A stretch of 56,498 nucleotides of DNA from Bacteroidota bacterium (GTDB lineage: Bacteria > Bacteroidota > Bacteroidia > Bacteroidales > UBA10428), in contig QKEH01000062.1 of NCBI GenBank assembly GCA_003252385.1, forward strand, positions 1 to 56,498. The letters run 5' to 3'. The translations under genes and the position numbers were made by a program. The number at the start of each line of letters is the position of its first letter. Position 1 is the first letter of the stretch. Below, one piece after another: positions 1 to 9,533 of this stretch. The notes under the pieces are model-generated. The model saw only the letters and a list, made by a program, of their open reading frames with translations. It had not been told where the DNA came from and made no database searches.

Positions 1-56
1 ATTTGAACTTTCGCTTACGATCTTCTATCTTCACCCCATAAAAAAAGAACACTAGA

Positions 57-863
57 ATGATGACCCTGGATACCCTTCGCTCCGACCGCTTCTTTCTGCT
101 GGCAGGCCCTTGCGTGGTAGAAAGCCGCGAATTGTGTTTCGAAGTGGCCGAAACGCTCCATCGAATAACCACCGAATTACAAATACCCTTTGTTTTTAAG
201 GGCTCGTACCGGAAAGCCAACCGTTCGCGTCTGGATTCATTTGCCGGTATCGGTGATGAAAAAGCCTTGCAAATTTTAGCTGATGTGAAGGAAAAATTTG
301 GTATTCCCGTGGTTACCGACATTCATGCTGCTGACGAAGCCGCTATGGCTGCCGAGTACGTGGACATACTGCAGATCCCTGCTTTTCTGTGCCGCCAGAC
401 CGACCTGCTGGTGGCTGCGGCACAAACCGGGAAAATAGTGAATATTAAAAAAGGTCAGTTTCTGGCTCCTTCGTCTATGCAATTTGCTGCCCAAAAAGTG
501 GTGGATGCCGGAAATTCCAATGTCATGCTAACCGACCGGGGAACCATGTTTGGGTATGGCGACATTGTGGTGGATTACCGGGGTATTCCGGAAATGCAGA
601 AAACGGGTTTCCCGGTCATTCTGGACATAACCCACTCCCTGCAACAACCCAACACCAGCGGGGGTGTTACCGGAGGCCGGCCGGATATGATAGAGACTAT
701 TGCCCGGGCCGGAATTGCAGTAGGCGTAGACGGAATTTTCATGGAAACTCATCCCCAACCCTCCCGGGCGCTCTCCGATGGAGCCAATATGCTGCCCTTG
801 GATCAGGTTAACGAATTGTTAAACCGGTTGATCCGTATACGGAGCGCTGTGCAAACGCTTTAA
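57..863 (+). CDS. kdsA: 3-deoxy-8-phosphooctulonate (KDO-8-P) synthase
   Basis: This cytoplasmic enzyme condenses phosphoenolpyruvate with arabinose 5-phosphate to KDO-8-phosphate, the precursor of the inner-core sugar of lipopolysaccharide. The 268-residue product has the expected length and the family signatures in order: GPCVVES (17-23), KGSYRKANRSR near residue 48, VTDIH, KKGQF, DITHS, GGVTGG and a C-terminal METHP...LSDG. Cys19 stands where the metal-dependent class of the enzyme has its metal-binding cysteine; the E. coli metal-free class has asparagine there. The family's other ligands (the His of DITHS, the Glu of METH, the Asp of SDG) are present, so I infer the metal-dependent class. 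Two consecutive ATGs (57 and 60) are equally possible starts. The gene is alone in its orientation and ends in a strong hairpin terminator. The upstream 56 bases are too few to judge a promoter. Confidence 0.97.
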   Translation: MMTLDTLRSDRFFLLAGPCVVESRELCFEVAETLHRITTELQIPFVFKGSYRKANRSRLDSFAGIGDEKALQILADVKEKFGIPVVTDIHAADEAAMAAEYVDILQIPAFLCRQTDLLVAAAQTGKIVNIKKGQFLAPSSMQFAAQKVVDAGNSNVMLTDRGTMFGYGDIVVDYRGIPEMQKTGFPVILDITHSLQQPNTSGGVTGGRPDMIETIARAGIAVGVDGIFMETHPQPSRALSDGANMLPLDQVNELLNRLIRIRSAVQTL

Positions 864-986
864 ACCGGGAATTGTTGCATCAACACGTCACCATTTCGTT
901 CTTTTTTATTAACAATTTCTTGCAGGTAAAAATAGAATGCCTAAATTAGTGCCCAGTTAACCCTAACGATTTGACCCATATTTCCC

Positions 987-1025
987 GAAAGCTTGCACTG
1001 CTACTGCAAGCTTTCTTCATTTTTA
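987..1025 (+). terminator. Intrinsic terminator after kdsA
   Basis: A perfect 11-bp stem (GAAAGCTTGCA at 987-997 with TGCAAGCTTTC at 1005-1015) has a 7-nt loop and is followed by a T-rich stretch (TTCATTTTT). It lies about 120 nt after the kdsA stop. Confidence 0.75.
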
Positions 1026-1091
1026 ACCGTTTACTACCAGGGACTTCGGGATATGGAATCAAAATAACTCCCAACTGCAACTATGCTGTCC

Positions 1092-1110
1092 AAAAGTCCG
1101 GTGGGCTTTT
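1092..1110 (-). terminator. Possible terminator for the DUF4421 gene
   Basis: The arms AAAAGTCC (1092-1099) and GGGCTTTT (1103-1110) pair over 8 bp with one G-T pair. Read on the minus strand, the hairpin ends in a run of T. It lies about 90 nt beyond the stop of the minus-strand DUF4421 gene. The rest of the 864-1199 gap between the two convergent genes holds nothing else I recognise. Confidence 0.4.
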
Positions 1111-1199
1111 AACATTTCGCGTCTAATATAAAATCAGATCTGCATAACCACTCCAAAAAAGCGTGTCGCACTCTCCTCGGCCAGGCTAAAACAATCTGC

Positions 1200-2198
1200 T
1201 TAAAAATGCACCCCGTAAAACAAACGTACCTTCCCGTACTTATAAAGTAAATCGGAATTGGATTCGCTGCGCACCCGCGAATTGTCGACCACCAACATAA
1301 TTCCCGCGTAACTGGTAGCCTTGTTGTAACCCAATGACATGCGCAGGTGCGATTTGCCCGACACATGCACCTCGCCCAGTAATTCCGAGCCATTCAGATC
1401 CTGAGCCGTTGCCGACTGCAGCGATAACCCAACAATTAACGTGGCATTAAAATACAGGTATCTGCGTAACACCCAGGTTTGCGAATATCCTCCATTAACT
1501 CCCAGGTTCAAGGTATTTACTGACACCAGACTGTCAAAATCGGGATAGTAATAGGCCAGACTTGCAGGCACCAAGGGAATATCGGCATGCATCGAAAATG
1601 TGGAGGCCTGCCCTCCTACCAACCAGGAGCCAGCTGTTCGGAATTGCCAATCGGTACCCCGGTAGACCGCTTTAAGGGAAAATTTAGTATGGTTGAGGGC
1701 ATAGAAAAAATTAACCCCACTGGCAAAGGTCTCTATATCGGGGCGAATGGGTACCGAATCGCTGGTGTTCCATGCATTTTGATAGGTATCCACATTTTCC
1801 CAATAGTACCCCTTGTACGATTGCAGGCTGCCGGTCAGTAAAAACCGGGAAGTAAACATATCGGTTTGCAAATCCAAACCTTCTGTTTTTCCATAAAGTT
1901 GATCATCGTTATTGATAACGCCCAGGCGGAAGGCAAGTCCCAATCCAATCCACCGGTAGTTACACCCAAAGCCCACATTAAAATTACTGTTCGGTTTGTA
2001 CCTAAGGGGTGCATCGCGATGGGCATCGCGCAATTCAATTTCATTCAGCTTAACCATGCCCTGGGCAAACACGGAAAAACGATCGCGTAAGGAGGTAAAG
2101 TAGGCACTGCTATCCACAGGTGCATCCGTCGCATTCTGTGCCAGAATAAGGTTCGTCCAAAAAACAAGTAGTGCTAAACAGCTGCCAATTCTCAACAT
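1200..2198 (-). CDS. DUF4421 family outer-membrane beta-barrel protein
   Basis: The product is a 332-residue exported protein whose function is unknown. I place it in the DUF4421 family of Bacteroidota from memory of its pattern: a short N-terminal signal peptide (MLRIGSCLALL... ending near AQN), then alternating aromatic/polar strands typical of an outer-membrane beta-barrel (for example NFNVGFGCNYRWIGLGLAF and the final KVRLFYGVHF ending in an aromatic residue). The longer upstream reading (starting near 2255) would bury the signal peptide, so the ATG at 2198 is preferred. The start lies 38 nt beyond the stop of the upstream HAD gene, so the two may be co-transcribed. A role in the cell envelope is an inference only. 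Confidence 0.75.
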   Translation of the reverse strand: MLRIGSCLALLVFWTNLILAQNATDAPVDSSAYFTSLRDRFSVFAQGMVKLNEIELRDAHRDAPLRYKPNSNFNVGFGCNYRWIGLGLAFRLGVINNDDQLYGKTEGLDLQTDMFTSRFLLTGSLQSYKGYYWENVDTYQNAWNTSDSVPIRPDIETFASGVNFFYALNHTKFSLKAVYRGTDWQFRTAGSWLVGGQASTFSMHADIPLVPASLAYYYPDFDSLVSVNTLNLGVNGGYSQTWVLRRYLYFNATLIVGLSLQSATAQDLNGSELLGEVHVSGKSHLRMSLGYNKATSYAGIMLVVDNSRVRSESNSDLLYKYGKVRLFYGVHF

Positions 2199-2236
2199 AA
2201 TTCCGTTCCAATACAATCCATAGGGCCAAGAGGAAA

Positions 2237-2890
2237 CTACCTTTGCATCACCCATTCCTCAATCTGGTGTACCCGAGCGACCACATCACTGGCACCGGAG
2301 CTCAGAAGTACTTCGCGGGTACCATAGCCATAGAGCACCCCTAGGGCTTCTATTCCGTTTTGGGCGGCACCTTCTATATCAAAACGGGTATCGCCCACCA
2401 TCAGGCACAACGAATGCTCCTGATCCGGTATCTGGTCGAGTACCCGACGTATGAGTTCCTTTTTGCCACTGCCATTGCCTTTATACGCCGCACCAGCAAT
2501 ATAATTAATGTACGATTCTATGTGCAAATGCTCCAGGATACGCAAGGCATAGTTCTCGTATTTGGAGGTGGCCAGATACATTTGAATACCACCATCCCGG
2601 AGGTTCCGAAGCATTTGCTCCACACCCGCATACAATTTGGAACGGTACAGGCCGGTAGCCCCGTATTTTTCACGAAACAAGGCTACGGCGTTATCGGCTT
2701 CGGTATCGCTCAGCCCCAGTATCTGCATAAATCCATCGTGTAACGGTGGCCCGATAAAACCCAAAAACTGGGTACGTTCATCAAAAGGAATTCCCATGCG
2801 ACCGGTTGCATACTGCAACGATTCCAGGATTCCCGCTTCCGGATCAATCAGAGTTCCATCCAGATCGAATATGAGGTGCTTGTAACGCAT
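2237..2890 (-). CDS. HAD-superfamily hydrolase, phosphoglycolate phosphatase-like
   Basis: This 217-residue soluble protein carries all motifs of a haloacid dehalogenase phosphatase of the Gph/PGMB-like group. Motif I is DLDGT with nucleophile Asp9 and general acid Asp11. A helical cap follows (about residues 15-85). Motif II is in LATSKYEN, motif III is a lysine in the region GSGKKELIRR, and motif IV is GDTRFD. The likely reaction is hydrolysis of a small phosphate ester such as 2-phosphoglycolate; the substrate cannot be read from the sequence. The ORF is open further upstream, but the start at 2890 puts motif I at the usual distance from the N-terminus. It reads away from the DUF3857 genes, and the 250-nt AT-rich gap between them must hold both promoters. 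Confidence 0.88.
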   Translation of the reverse strand: MRYKHLIFDLDGTLIDPEAGILESLQYATGRMGIPFDERTQFLGFIGPPLHDGFMQILGLSDTEADNAVALFREKYGATGLYRSKLYAGVEQMLRNLRDGGIQMYLATSKYENYALRILEHLHIESYINYIAGAAYKGNGSGKKELIRRVLDQIPDQEHSLCLMVGDTRFDIEGAAQNGIEALGVLYGYGTREVLLSSGASDVVARVHQIEEWVMQR

Positions 2891-3141
2891 GAATAAGTCA
2901 TTTTTTGTAGTCACAAATGTACGGAAACCAATACTAATCTGAGACATGCTATTTAATCAGAAATAAACCTCTGTTTTTCAACGCTTGCGATGAGCAAGGA
3001 TAAAATAACAGCTATTTAATAATAATTAATCTAAATAACTTAATACCATTGTTTATGTTTTTGGCTATATCTACTTTCAGCCTCTGTTAACTTTAGGCAA
3101 ACCTGTTATTATTAATCATCTTTTATTCTTTAACACCCATA

Positions 3142-5043
3142 ATGAAAACGCTCTCACTATTCTGTACCCTCTTGCTTTCGGTAAGTATTTTTGCCGTTAA
3201 ACCACCTGTTAAATTTGGAAAGATCGACATTGCCGATCTGGAAATGACCCAATACGAGTACGACACCAGTGCCTATGCAATAGTTCTTTGTGAATACGGA
3301 CGCTTCATCGACAATGCTTCGATATTTACCCACACCATTCGCATTAAAATTTTAAAGAAAGAAGGCTTAAGCTGGGCCAATCACGGATTTTGGAATATCC
3401 CTGAATCCAATATAAAAGGGCTTACCTACAATCTTGTCGATGGTAAAATTGTTACCCATAAACTCGAAAAAGAGTCGGTATATAAAATGCACGTTATCGA
3501 CAACTACTATAATGTACGTGTGGCCATGCCTAATGTAAAAGTTGGTTCAGTTTTCGATATCCAATTTACTTATACCAATGCCATTCCAACACGCTGGTAC
3601 TTTCAACGAACCATTCCGGTAGTACATTCTGAGTTACATATGGACGACTGGACCCATGTTTCAGTTGGGCGACATTCTTATGGCTACGAACCTTTTGTTG
3701 TGAATGAAAGAAACCGTTGGGTAACAAAAAATGTACCAGCCATGAAGGAAGAAGCTTTTACCAATTCCATCGAAAATTACATCACCAAATTCGAGATGGA
3801 AATAAGTACAATCAATTTTCCCGGTCATGAAGAACATTCAGAAAAGTATTACCGGGTATGGAATCAATATATTCGGAATTACTCCGATTCCTGGCAATCG
3901 GTTGCCCGTTACGTTTACCATCACGAGAATTTTGGTAAAAACCTGGAAGGAAATGTATTCTTGACTGATGTTGTAAGAGAAATCCGTTCCAACACTTCCG
4001 ACAAGTTGCAGCAGTTGCAACTGGCTTATAATGCAGCTCAACATATTAAGTGGAACAAGAATTCTTCTATGTATTGTTCAATGACAAATCTATTGGGTCC
4101 CTATAACGACCAAACCGGGAATTCATCAGATATTAATATGGTATTGATTGCCCTACTTCGAAAACTCAATATCGATGCCAACCCGGTTATTATGAGTTCC
4201 CGCGACAATGGCATACTCCCTATAACGCCAACCCTTCGTAAGATGAATTATGCAATTTGCCAGGCGGTTATCGATGGAAAAGAATATTTGGTGGATGCAA
4301 CCGATGAACTTTTACCATACTCACTACTACCTGAACACTGCCTTAACCTCAGAGGCTACGGGATTTATGCCGAAGATAAAATTACGGAAGTTCCCATACA
4401 GCCCCAGGGTAAAGACACCCAGAAAACCAAGGTAACGGTAACTATTACCCCCGAACTAACAATGGAGGGTACCATATCGCAAACCTACTCGCAGTATGCC
4501 GCTTATAATTTCAGGAAATCGTACAGCAATACAGCCGGTAAAAATGAATTCATCGAAAACATAGAAAATACCAACCCCGGCATTCGCATTAAATCCATGA
4601 ATATCGAAGCACTTAATGAGGTAAATAACGATGTAGAGGTAACCAGTGAATTCACCAATAGCAGTGCCATTACCAGCCTGGGAAACCAGATTTTAATCCG
4701 TCCCCTGCTTCAGTTTTCCATAAATGAGAACCCCTTTAAAATGGAGAACCGCCTCTACCCCATCGATTATGCCTATCAGCGATCGAACACCATATATGTT
4801 CAATACCAAATCCCCGATGGATATCAGGTAGAAGAGTTGCCGGAACCCCTGCGCATTGCATTGCCCGAAAAGGCTGCATCGGTCGTGTACTCAGTTGTTC
4901 ACCAAAACAAGACTCTTACGGTAATGTATAAATTTGATATTAACAAAGTTACCTTCCTGCCAGAAGAATATGCAGGGTTAAAACAAATTTATACCATGAT
5001 TATTGAAAAACATGCCGAACCCATTCTCCTAAAAAAGCTGTAA
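3142..5043 (+). CDS. Exported DUF3857/transglutaminase-like protein with degenerate catalytic site
   Basis: The 633-residue product has a signal peptide (MKTLSLFCTLLLSVSIFA), an N-terminal DUF3857 beta domain (about 40-250), a transglutaminase-like core (about 285-400) and a C-terminal beta domain (about 430-630). These proteins are common in Bacteroidota; their substrate is unknown. When the core is aligned by eye with its downstream neighbour, the catalytic cysteine is replaced by Ser328 (in GNSSDINM) and the catalytic histidine by Tyr370 (in MNYAICQ). Only the acidic residue (Asp385) is kept. It is therefore probably not an active cysteine enzyme. The next gene starts one base after this stop, so the two form an operon and may work as a pair of one inactive and one potentially active member. 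Confidence 0.85.
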   Translation: MKTLSLFCTLLLSVSIFAVKPPVKFGKIDIADLEMTQYEYDTSAYAIVLCEYGRFIDNASIFTHTIRIKILKKEGLSWANHGFWNIPESNIKGLTYNLVDGKIVTHKLEKESVYKMHVIDNYYNVRVAMPNVKVGSVFDIQFTYTNAIPTRWYFQRTIPVVHSELHMDDWTHVSVGRHSYGYEPFVVNERNRWVTKNVPAMKEEAFTNSIENYITKFEMEISTINFPGHEEHSEKYYRVWNQYIRNYSDSWQSVARYVYHHENFGKNLEGNVFLTDVVREIRSNTSDKLQQLQLAYNAAQHIKWNKNSSMYCSMTNLLGPYNDQTGNSSDINMVLIALLRKLNIDANPVIMSSRDNGILPITPTLRKMNYAICQAVIDGKEYLVDATDELLPYSLLPEHCLNLRGYGIYAEDKITEVPIQPQGKDTQKTKVTVTITPELTMEGTISQTYSQYAAYNFRKSYSNTAGKNEFIENIENTNPGIRIKSMNIEALNEVNNDVEVTSEFTNSSAITSLGNQILIRPLLQFSINENPFKMENRLYPIDYAYQRSNTIYVQYQIPDGYQVEELPEPLRIALPEKAASVVYSVVHQNKTLTVMYKFDINKVTFLPEEYAGLKQIYTMIIEKHAEPILLKKL

Positions 5044-5044
5044 A

Positions 5045-6973
5045 ATGAAACCGGTATTTATCCTTCCCATTTTTCTGATTCTTTCCTGCCCCTCTCTTTT
5101 TGCCGGAAAAACCAGGTTCCCGGTGGCCGATATTCCAACCGAATTAAAAAAAGATGCCAAAGCGGTTATCCGCTATTCGAATGAAAGCTTCGAAGTACAT
5201 TCCGATAATAAAGCCACCTACACTATAGCCTATGCCATTACTATACTTAAAACAGATGCCCTACAAATGGCCGACCTGCAACTATTTTATGATAATACCA
5301 GCCGTATTAGTAATATTAGTGCCGTTGTCTATAATGAAGCCGGCGAGAAAGTCAACCGGGTGTTATCTGCCGATATTCTCGATATTGCTGCCTACATGGA
5401 TTTCTCGCTCTATCATGATAACCGCCTTAAATTAGTGGATACAGAATATCAGACCGTACCTTTCACTGTAGAATTTGAGTACACTATTAACTACAATAGC
5501 CTGATGTATTATCCGATATGGATGCCTCATCAAAATTTCGACATTAGTGTCGAACAGGCATCTTTTACCATCGCTTCAACGATAGATCATCCCATTCGAT
5601 ACAAAGAGCAAAACCTGAAAAACAAATTTAGTATATCAACTATCGATAATAAAAAAGTGTACCGTTGGGAAGTAGAAGGCTTAACCCCTATAAAAAAAGA
5701 ACCCATATGCCTGCCCTTTTCTGAATATGCTCCTTTAGTGTATTTAGCCCCAAATTCTTTTAAGTACAGTAAGCACAACGGTAGTATGGAAAGCTGGAAC
5801 CAGTTTGGAAACTGGATTGCAGGTCTGAACGCAGAAAGAGATTCCCTACCCTCCGGAACTATTCAAATGCTGCACGAATTAGTTAAGGATGCTGAATCCC
5901 CTGAAGAAAAAACTGCACGTATTTATTCTTACCTGCAAAACAACACCCGCTATGTGAGTATTCAAGTGGGGATTGGTGGTTTCCAGCCTTTCCCGGCTGA
6001 AACAGTCGACCGCCTGAAATACGGTGATTGCAAAGCCCTGACTAACTACATGAAAGCCATGCTAAAAGCGGTGGGAATCTATTCCGAGTATGCCTTAATC
6101 AGAGCCGGAAGTAATGCCCCCCGCATGATGCAGGATTTCCCCTCAAGCCAGTTTAACCATGCTTTCCTTTGTGTCCCTATGGAAACCGACACGCTATGGC
6201 TGGAATGCACCAGCCAGCATATACCCTGTGGTTTTGTTGGCGATTTTGACGATGATCGCGATGTTCTTCTAATTACAGAAGATGGCGGTAAAATAGCCCA
6301 CACGCCCTGTTACACGGCCGAGAACAATTTGCAATCCTATACTGCAACAGTGCAGTTAAGTCCCAATGGCAATGCCCATGCATCCATGCAAAATACCTTC
6401 AGAGGCATCCGCTACGATGAGCAATTTGGCTTTCTCGTTGGCGATGAAACCGATAAGAAGAAATGCCTCTATAAACGCATATCCATTCCGAATTTCAATG
6501 TAGAAAGCTATACGCATAGCGAAATTCGTGAACGAATTCCCAGCTTGAACGAAACCCTGGAACTTACCCTCGATGGCTACTGCGCCAAAATGGGTACCCG
6601 GCTGATTGTTCCGCTTAACCTGATCAACCAACAGCGCCCGCTACCCCGCGATCGCGATGAACGCCTATCGGAGGTTTTTATTCGCCGCAGCCTACTCGAC
6701 CGTGATTCGATTGTGTACCATATCCCTGAAGGTTATCGTGTTGAAGGATTACCCGAGAAGAAAGAGCTGGTAAGCGACTTTGGCAGCTACCAATTCACCG
6801 TAGAAGCTACCGATAGCACCATTACCTACCTGCGCACCCAAAGGGTAAATAAAGGCACCTTTGCCAAAGAACGCTACCAGGAATACTATGAGTATATTGA
6901 AACGATAGCGACTATGGATAATGCCAAGGCGGTGCTTATCCGGGAGGATGAGATCACTATGGTTAGCGAGTAA
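5045..6973 (+). CDS. Exported DUF3857/transglutaminase-like protein with intact triad
   Basis: This 642-residue paralogue of the preceding gene has a signal peptide (MKPVFILPIFLILSCPSLFAG), a DUF3857 domain, a transglutaminase-like core and a C-terminal beta domain. The core keeps a Cys-His-acid arrangement: Cys329 in YGDCKAL, His372 in FNHAF and Glu387 in LWLECTSQ (glutamate in place of the more usual aspartate). It may therefore be an active papain-like hydrolase or transferase in the periplasm. The FSSC-type lipobox is absent; the C in LSCPSLF lies inside the hydrophobic stretch, so a lipoprotein is possible but not convincing. The ATG follows the previous stop by one base, which indicates translational coupling. 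A strong inverted repeat follows the stop. Confidence 0.86.
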   Translation: MKPVFILPIFLILSCPSLFAGKTRFPVADIPTELKKDAKAVIRYSNESFEVHSDNKATYTIAYAITILKTDALQMADLQLFYDNTSRISNISAVVYNEAGEKVNRVLSADILDIAAYMDFSLYHDNRLKLVDTEYQTVPFTVEFEYTINYNSLMYYPIWMPHQNFDISVEQASFTIASTIDHPIRYKEQNLKNKFSISTIDNKKVYRWEVEGLTPIKKEPICLPFSEYAPLVYLAPNSFKYSKHNGSMESWNQFGNWIAGLNAERDSLPSGTIQMLHELVKDAESPEEKTARIYSYLQNNTRYVSIQVGIGGFQPFPAETVDRLKYGDCKALTNYMKAMLKAVGIYSEYALIRAGSNAPRMMQDFPSSQFNHAFLCVPMETDTLWLECTSQHIPCGFVGDFDDDRDVLLITEDGGKIAHTPCYTAENNLQSYTATVQLSPNGNAHASMQNTFRGIRYDEQFGFLVGDETDKKKCLYKRISIPNFNVESYTHSEIRERIPSLNETLELTLDGYCAKMGTRLIVPLNLINQQRPLPRDRDERLSEVFIRRSLLDRDSIVYHIPEGYRVEGLPEKKELVSDFGSYQFTVEATDSTITYLRTQRVNKGTFAKERYQEYYEYIETIATMDNAKAVLIREDEITMVSE

Positions 6974-6989
6974 TACTGGTTGGATTTAT

Positions 6990-7029
6990 TTTTAGAAAAG
7001 GGTATTCCTTAGGATTCCCTTTTCTAAAA
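6990..7029. terminator. Strong inverted repeat, probable terminator
   Basis: The arms TTTTAGAAAAGGG (6990-7002) and CCCTTTTCTAAAA (7017-7029) match perfectly over 13 bp around a 14-nt loop. The A/T-rich outer ends mean it could stop transcription in either direction. It begins 17 nt after the stop of the DUF3857 operon. Confidence 0.7.
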
Positions 7030-7345
7030 TGAGTATGATGCAGATGAAGAACTCTTCAAGAAAGCTATCCGGAGTTACAGCCCATACAGCGTATGGCCTT
7101 CAATTAAAGTTGATGCCAGCATCTATCAGGTGGAATGGTTAATCTGAACAAGCTGTCGCATCCACAATGATTTTTAGAAGTCAAGCAAGCATACGACCGC
7201 ATACGATCTACCCCGTAAAGGGAAAATAAAATCGAATTCGCAAGGCAATGGTTAATGAGATCAATTATTTTAACCCTTTCGTTTCCCTGATTTTAAATAA
7301 AAAACCTATATTTACCCTACCTAACATTCTAAAAATCTAAATATT
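7030..7345 (+). other. Non-coding gap, possibly with gene remnant
   Basis: This stretch lies between the DUF3857 operon and the ribosomal protein gene. One reading frame is open over 7031-7146 with protein-like composition (EYDADEELFKKAIRSYSPYS...), and another short open stretch at 7171-7218 reads FLEVKQAYDRIRSTP. Neither has a start codon in a sensible place. They could be the eroded remains of a gene, but I cannot name it. The last 80 bases are AT-rich and hold the promoter of the next gene. Confidence 0.3.
7282..7314 (+). promoter_or_regulatory. Putative Bacteroidota promoter of the bTHX gene
   Basis: A TTTC at 7282-7285 and TATATTTA at 7307-7314 are separated by 21 bp. They resemble the Bacteroidota consensus TTTG / 19-21 bp / TAnnTTTG, with one mismatch in each box. 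The -7 box is 31 nt upstream of the ATG. Confidence 0.35.
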
Positions 7346-7591
7346 ATGGGTAAAGGAGACAAAAAAAGCCGAAGAGGAAAAATTGTAAATCAGTCCTATG
7401 GCGTACGTCGCCGGCGCAAGAAATTAAGCTCAGGAACCCTGCCGCCTGCCAAAGAAAAAACAGTACGAACAAAAAGCGAGCCTACGGCAACCACCACCGC
7501 CCCAAAGGCCAAGATGGCCGCTAAGGGAGCTTCCGATAAGGCACCGGCAAAGCCACAAAAAGAAAAAGCCGAAAAAACTACCGCCGATTAG
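7346..7591 (+). CDS. 30S ribosomal protein bTHX with long basic tail
   Basis: The first 28 residues (MGKGDKKSRRGKI...YGVRRRRKK) are the hallmark of bTHX, a tiny basic peptide that sits in the head of the 30S subunit in Thermus and is encoded widely in Bacteroidota. The family core is only about 25-45 residues. Here the protein is 81 residues because of a disordered Ala/Lys/Pro/Thr/Glu-rich tail (about 30-81). The tail's role is unknown; low-complexity tails of this kind are known on bTHX and other ribosomal proteins of the phylum. It is a single gene with its own promoter-like box upstream and a U-tract terminator downstream. Confidence 0.88.
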   Translation: MGKGDKKSRRGKIVNQSYGVRRRRKKLSSGTLPPAKEKTVRTKSEPTATTTAPKAKMAAKGASDKAPAKPQKEKAEKTTAD

Positions 7592-7625
7592 ACTTACTAT
7601 CAGTTTAAAATACCTAATTTTGCGC

Positions 7626-7660
7626 GCTGCCTTTCAATACTGTTGGGCAGCTTTTTTTTT
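7626..7660 (+). terminator. Intrinsic terminator after bTHX
   Basis: GCTGCC (7626-7631) and GGCAGC (7646-7651) form a 6-bp GC-rich stem with a 14-nt loop, followed directly by a run of nine T. It lies upstream of the typA start, so typA must have a promoter or read-through from within 7661-7693. Confidence 0.8.
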
Positions 7661-7693
7661 CAGGAATATACACTTACCAAAGGGATTAAGCGG

Positions 7694-9502
7694 ATGACAG
7701 CGATTAGAAATGTGGCTATAATAGCCCACGTAGACCACGGAAAAACCACCCTGGTAGACAAAATACTACACCAATGCAACCTGTTTCGCGACAATCAGGA
7801 AACCGGCGAACTCATTCTCGACAGCAACGACCTGGAACGCGAACGGGGAATAACCATTCTGTCGAAGAACGTTTCGGTGAATTATAAAGGCGTAAAAATC
7901 AACATTATTGACACCCCGGGTCACTCCGATTTTGGGGGTGAAGTGGAACGGGTATTAAACATGGCAGACGGTGCATTGTTGCTCGTCGATGCCTTCGAAG
8001 GCCCCATGCCGCAAACCCGCTTTGTACTCAGCAAGGCCATTCAGCTGGGGCTGAAACCCATTGTGGTGATCAACAAGGTGGACAAGGAAAACTGCCGCCC
8101 CGACGAGGTGCAGGAAGCAGTATTCGAACTCATGTTCCACTTGGATGCCACCGAAGATCAGCTCGAATTTCAAACCATTTACGGCTCCTCGAAGCAAGGC
8201 TGGATGTCGCACGACTGGAAGATACCTGCCAGCGATATCACCCCGTTGCTGGACACGCTCATTGAAGAGATTCCGGCTCCCAAAATGCTGGAAGGTACCC
8301 CACAAATGAAAATCACTTCGCTCGAGTATTCCTCGTACATTGGCCGCCTGGCCATTGGCCGCATCAACCGTGGAAAACTCACGGCAGGCCAACAGGTGTC
8401 GCTGGTTAAACGCGACGACCGGGTAGTAAAAGGAAAAATTAAAGAACTGTTTGTTTTCGAAGGTCTTTCCAAGAAAAAAGTGGATGAAGTGAACTGCGGC
8501 GATTTGTGTGCCGTGGCCGGCCTGGAAGGATTCGACATTAGCGATACCATTGCCGATTTCGAAAACCCCGAAGGACTGCCTCCCATCCCCATCGACGAGC
8601 CCACCATGAGCATGCTGTTCACTATTAACGATTCTCCATTCTTTGGCAAGGAAGGCAAATACGTTACCTCGCGCCACCTGCACGACCGGCTCTTCTTGGA
8701 AACAGAAAAAAACCTGGCTTTAAAAGTACATCCGACCTCCTCCCCCGATTCATACGAAGTATTCGGACGTGGCATCCTGCACCTGGCCATATTAGTTGAA
8801 ACCATGCGCCGCGAAGGTTTTGAACTGCAACTGGGCAAACCTCGCGTAATTATCAAAGAAATTGACGGACAAAAATGCGAGCCCATCGAGGTGCTCACTA
8901 TCGATACCCCCGAAGGATGCTCCGGCAAGGTTATTGAGTTTGTTACCCAGCGTAAAGGCGAACTGCTGGTTATGCAACCCAAAAACGACCTGATACACCT
9001 GGAGTTTGAAATTCCGGCACGCGGTATGATTGGGTTCCGTACTACTATTATGAACCTTACTGCCGGTGAAGCCATTATGGCCAGCCGTTTCAAAGGCTTT
9101 GAACCCTGGAAAGGGGACATCAAAGAACGAATCAACGGCACGCTGGTGGCCATGGAAACCGGTACAGCCATTGCCTATGCCATCAATAAATTGCAGGATC
9201 GGGGTACTTTCTTTGTTCGCCCCGGAAACGAAATTTACATGGGCCAGGTAGTTGGCGAAAATTCCCGTGCCGGCGATTTGATTGTTAACCTTACCAAGAG
9301 CAAGAAACTCACCAACATGCGAGCATCGGGCAGCGACGACAAGGTTAAAATTGCCCCCCCGGTGGAGTTCTCTCTCGAAGAGGCCATGGAATACATACAG
9401 GACGATGAGTACGTGGAGGTTACTCCGAAAAGCATTCGTCTGCGAAAAATTTTGTTGCAGGAGCACGAACGCAAACGTGCGGCCAGTGCCGGTATGAAAT
9501 AA
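7694..9502 (+). CDS. typA: Ribosome-associated translational GTPase TypA/BipA
   Basis: This 602-residue protein belongs to the translation-factor GTPases and helps 50S assembly and growth under stress such as low temperature. It shows the G1 loop AHVDHGKTT (11-19), switch I with ERGITI, G3 DTPGH and G4 NKVDK, then domain II, the EF-G-like domains III and V (with GRGILHL and ARGMIGFRT) and the BipA-specific C-terminal domain ([23 protein letters not shown]). The frame stays open upstream to 7643, but that would place the start inside the terminator hairpin of the preceding gene, and the GTPase domain begins immediately after the ATG at 7694. A very strong terminator follows. Confidence 0.97.
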   Translation: MTAIRNVAIIAHVDHGKTTLVDKILHQCNLFRDNQETGELILDSNDLERERGITILSKNVSVNYKGVKINIIDTPGHSDFGGEVERVLNMADGALLLVDAFEGPMPQTRFVLSKAIQLGLKPIVVINKVDKENCRPDEVQEAVFELMFHLDATEDQLEFQTIYGSSKQGWMSHDWKIPASDITPLLDTLIEEIPAPKMLEGTPQMKITSLEYSSYIGRLAIGRINRGKLTAGQQVSLVKRDDRVVKGKIKELFVFEGLSKKKVDEVNCGDLCAVAGLEGFDISDTIADFENPEGLPPIPIDEPTMSMLFTINDSPFFGKEGKYVTSRHLHDRLFLETEKNLALKVHPTSSPDSYEVFGRGILHLAILVETMRREGFELQLGKPRVIIKEIDGQKCEPIEVLTIDTPEGCSGKVIEFVTQRKGELLVMQPKNDLIHLEFEIPARGMIGFRTTIMNLTAGEAIMASRFKGFEPWKGDIKERINGTLVAMETGTAIAYAINKLQDRGTFFVRPGNEIYMGQVVGENSRAGDLIVNLTKSKKLTNMRASGSDDKVKIAPPVEFSLEEAMEYIQDDEYVEVTPKSIRLRKILLQEHERKRAASAGMK

Positions 9503-9533
9503 TGTAGCAACATACGGTTTATATCGAAAAGGC

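Noticed and set aside
7643-7693. Longer start of typA
   Set aside because: It begins inside the terminator hairpin and T run of the bTHX gene, and the GTPase fold starts right after the ATG at 7694.
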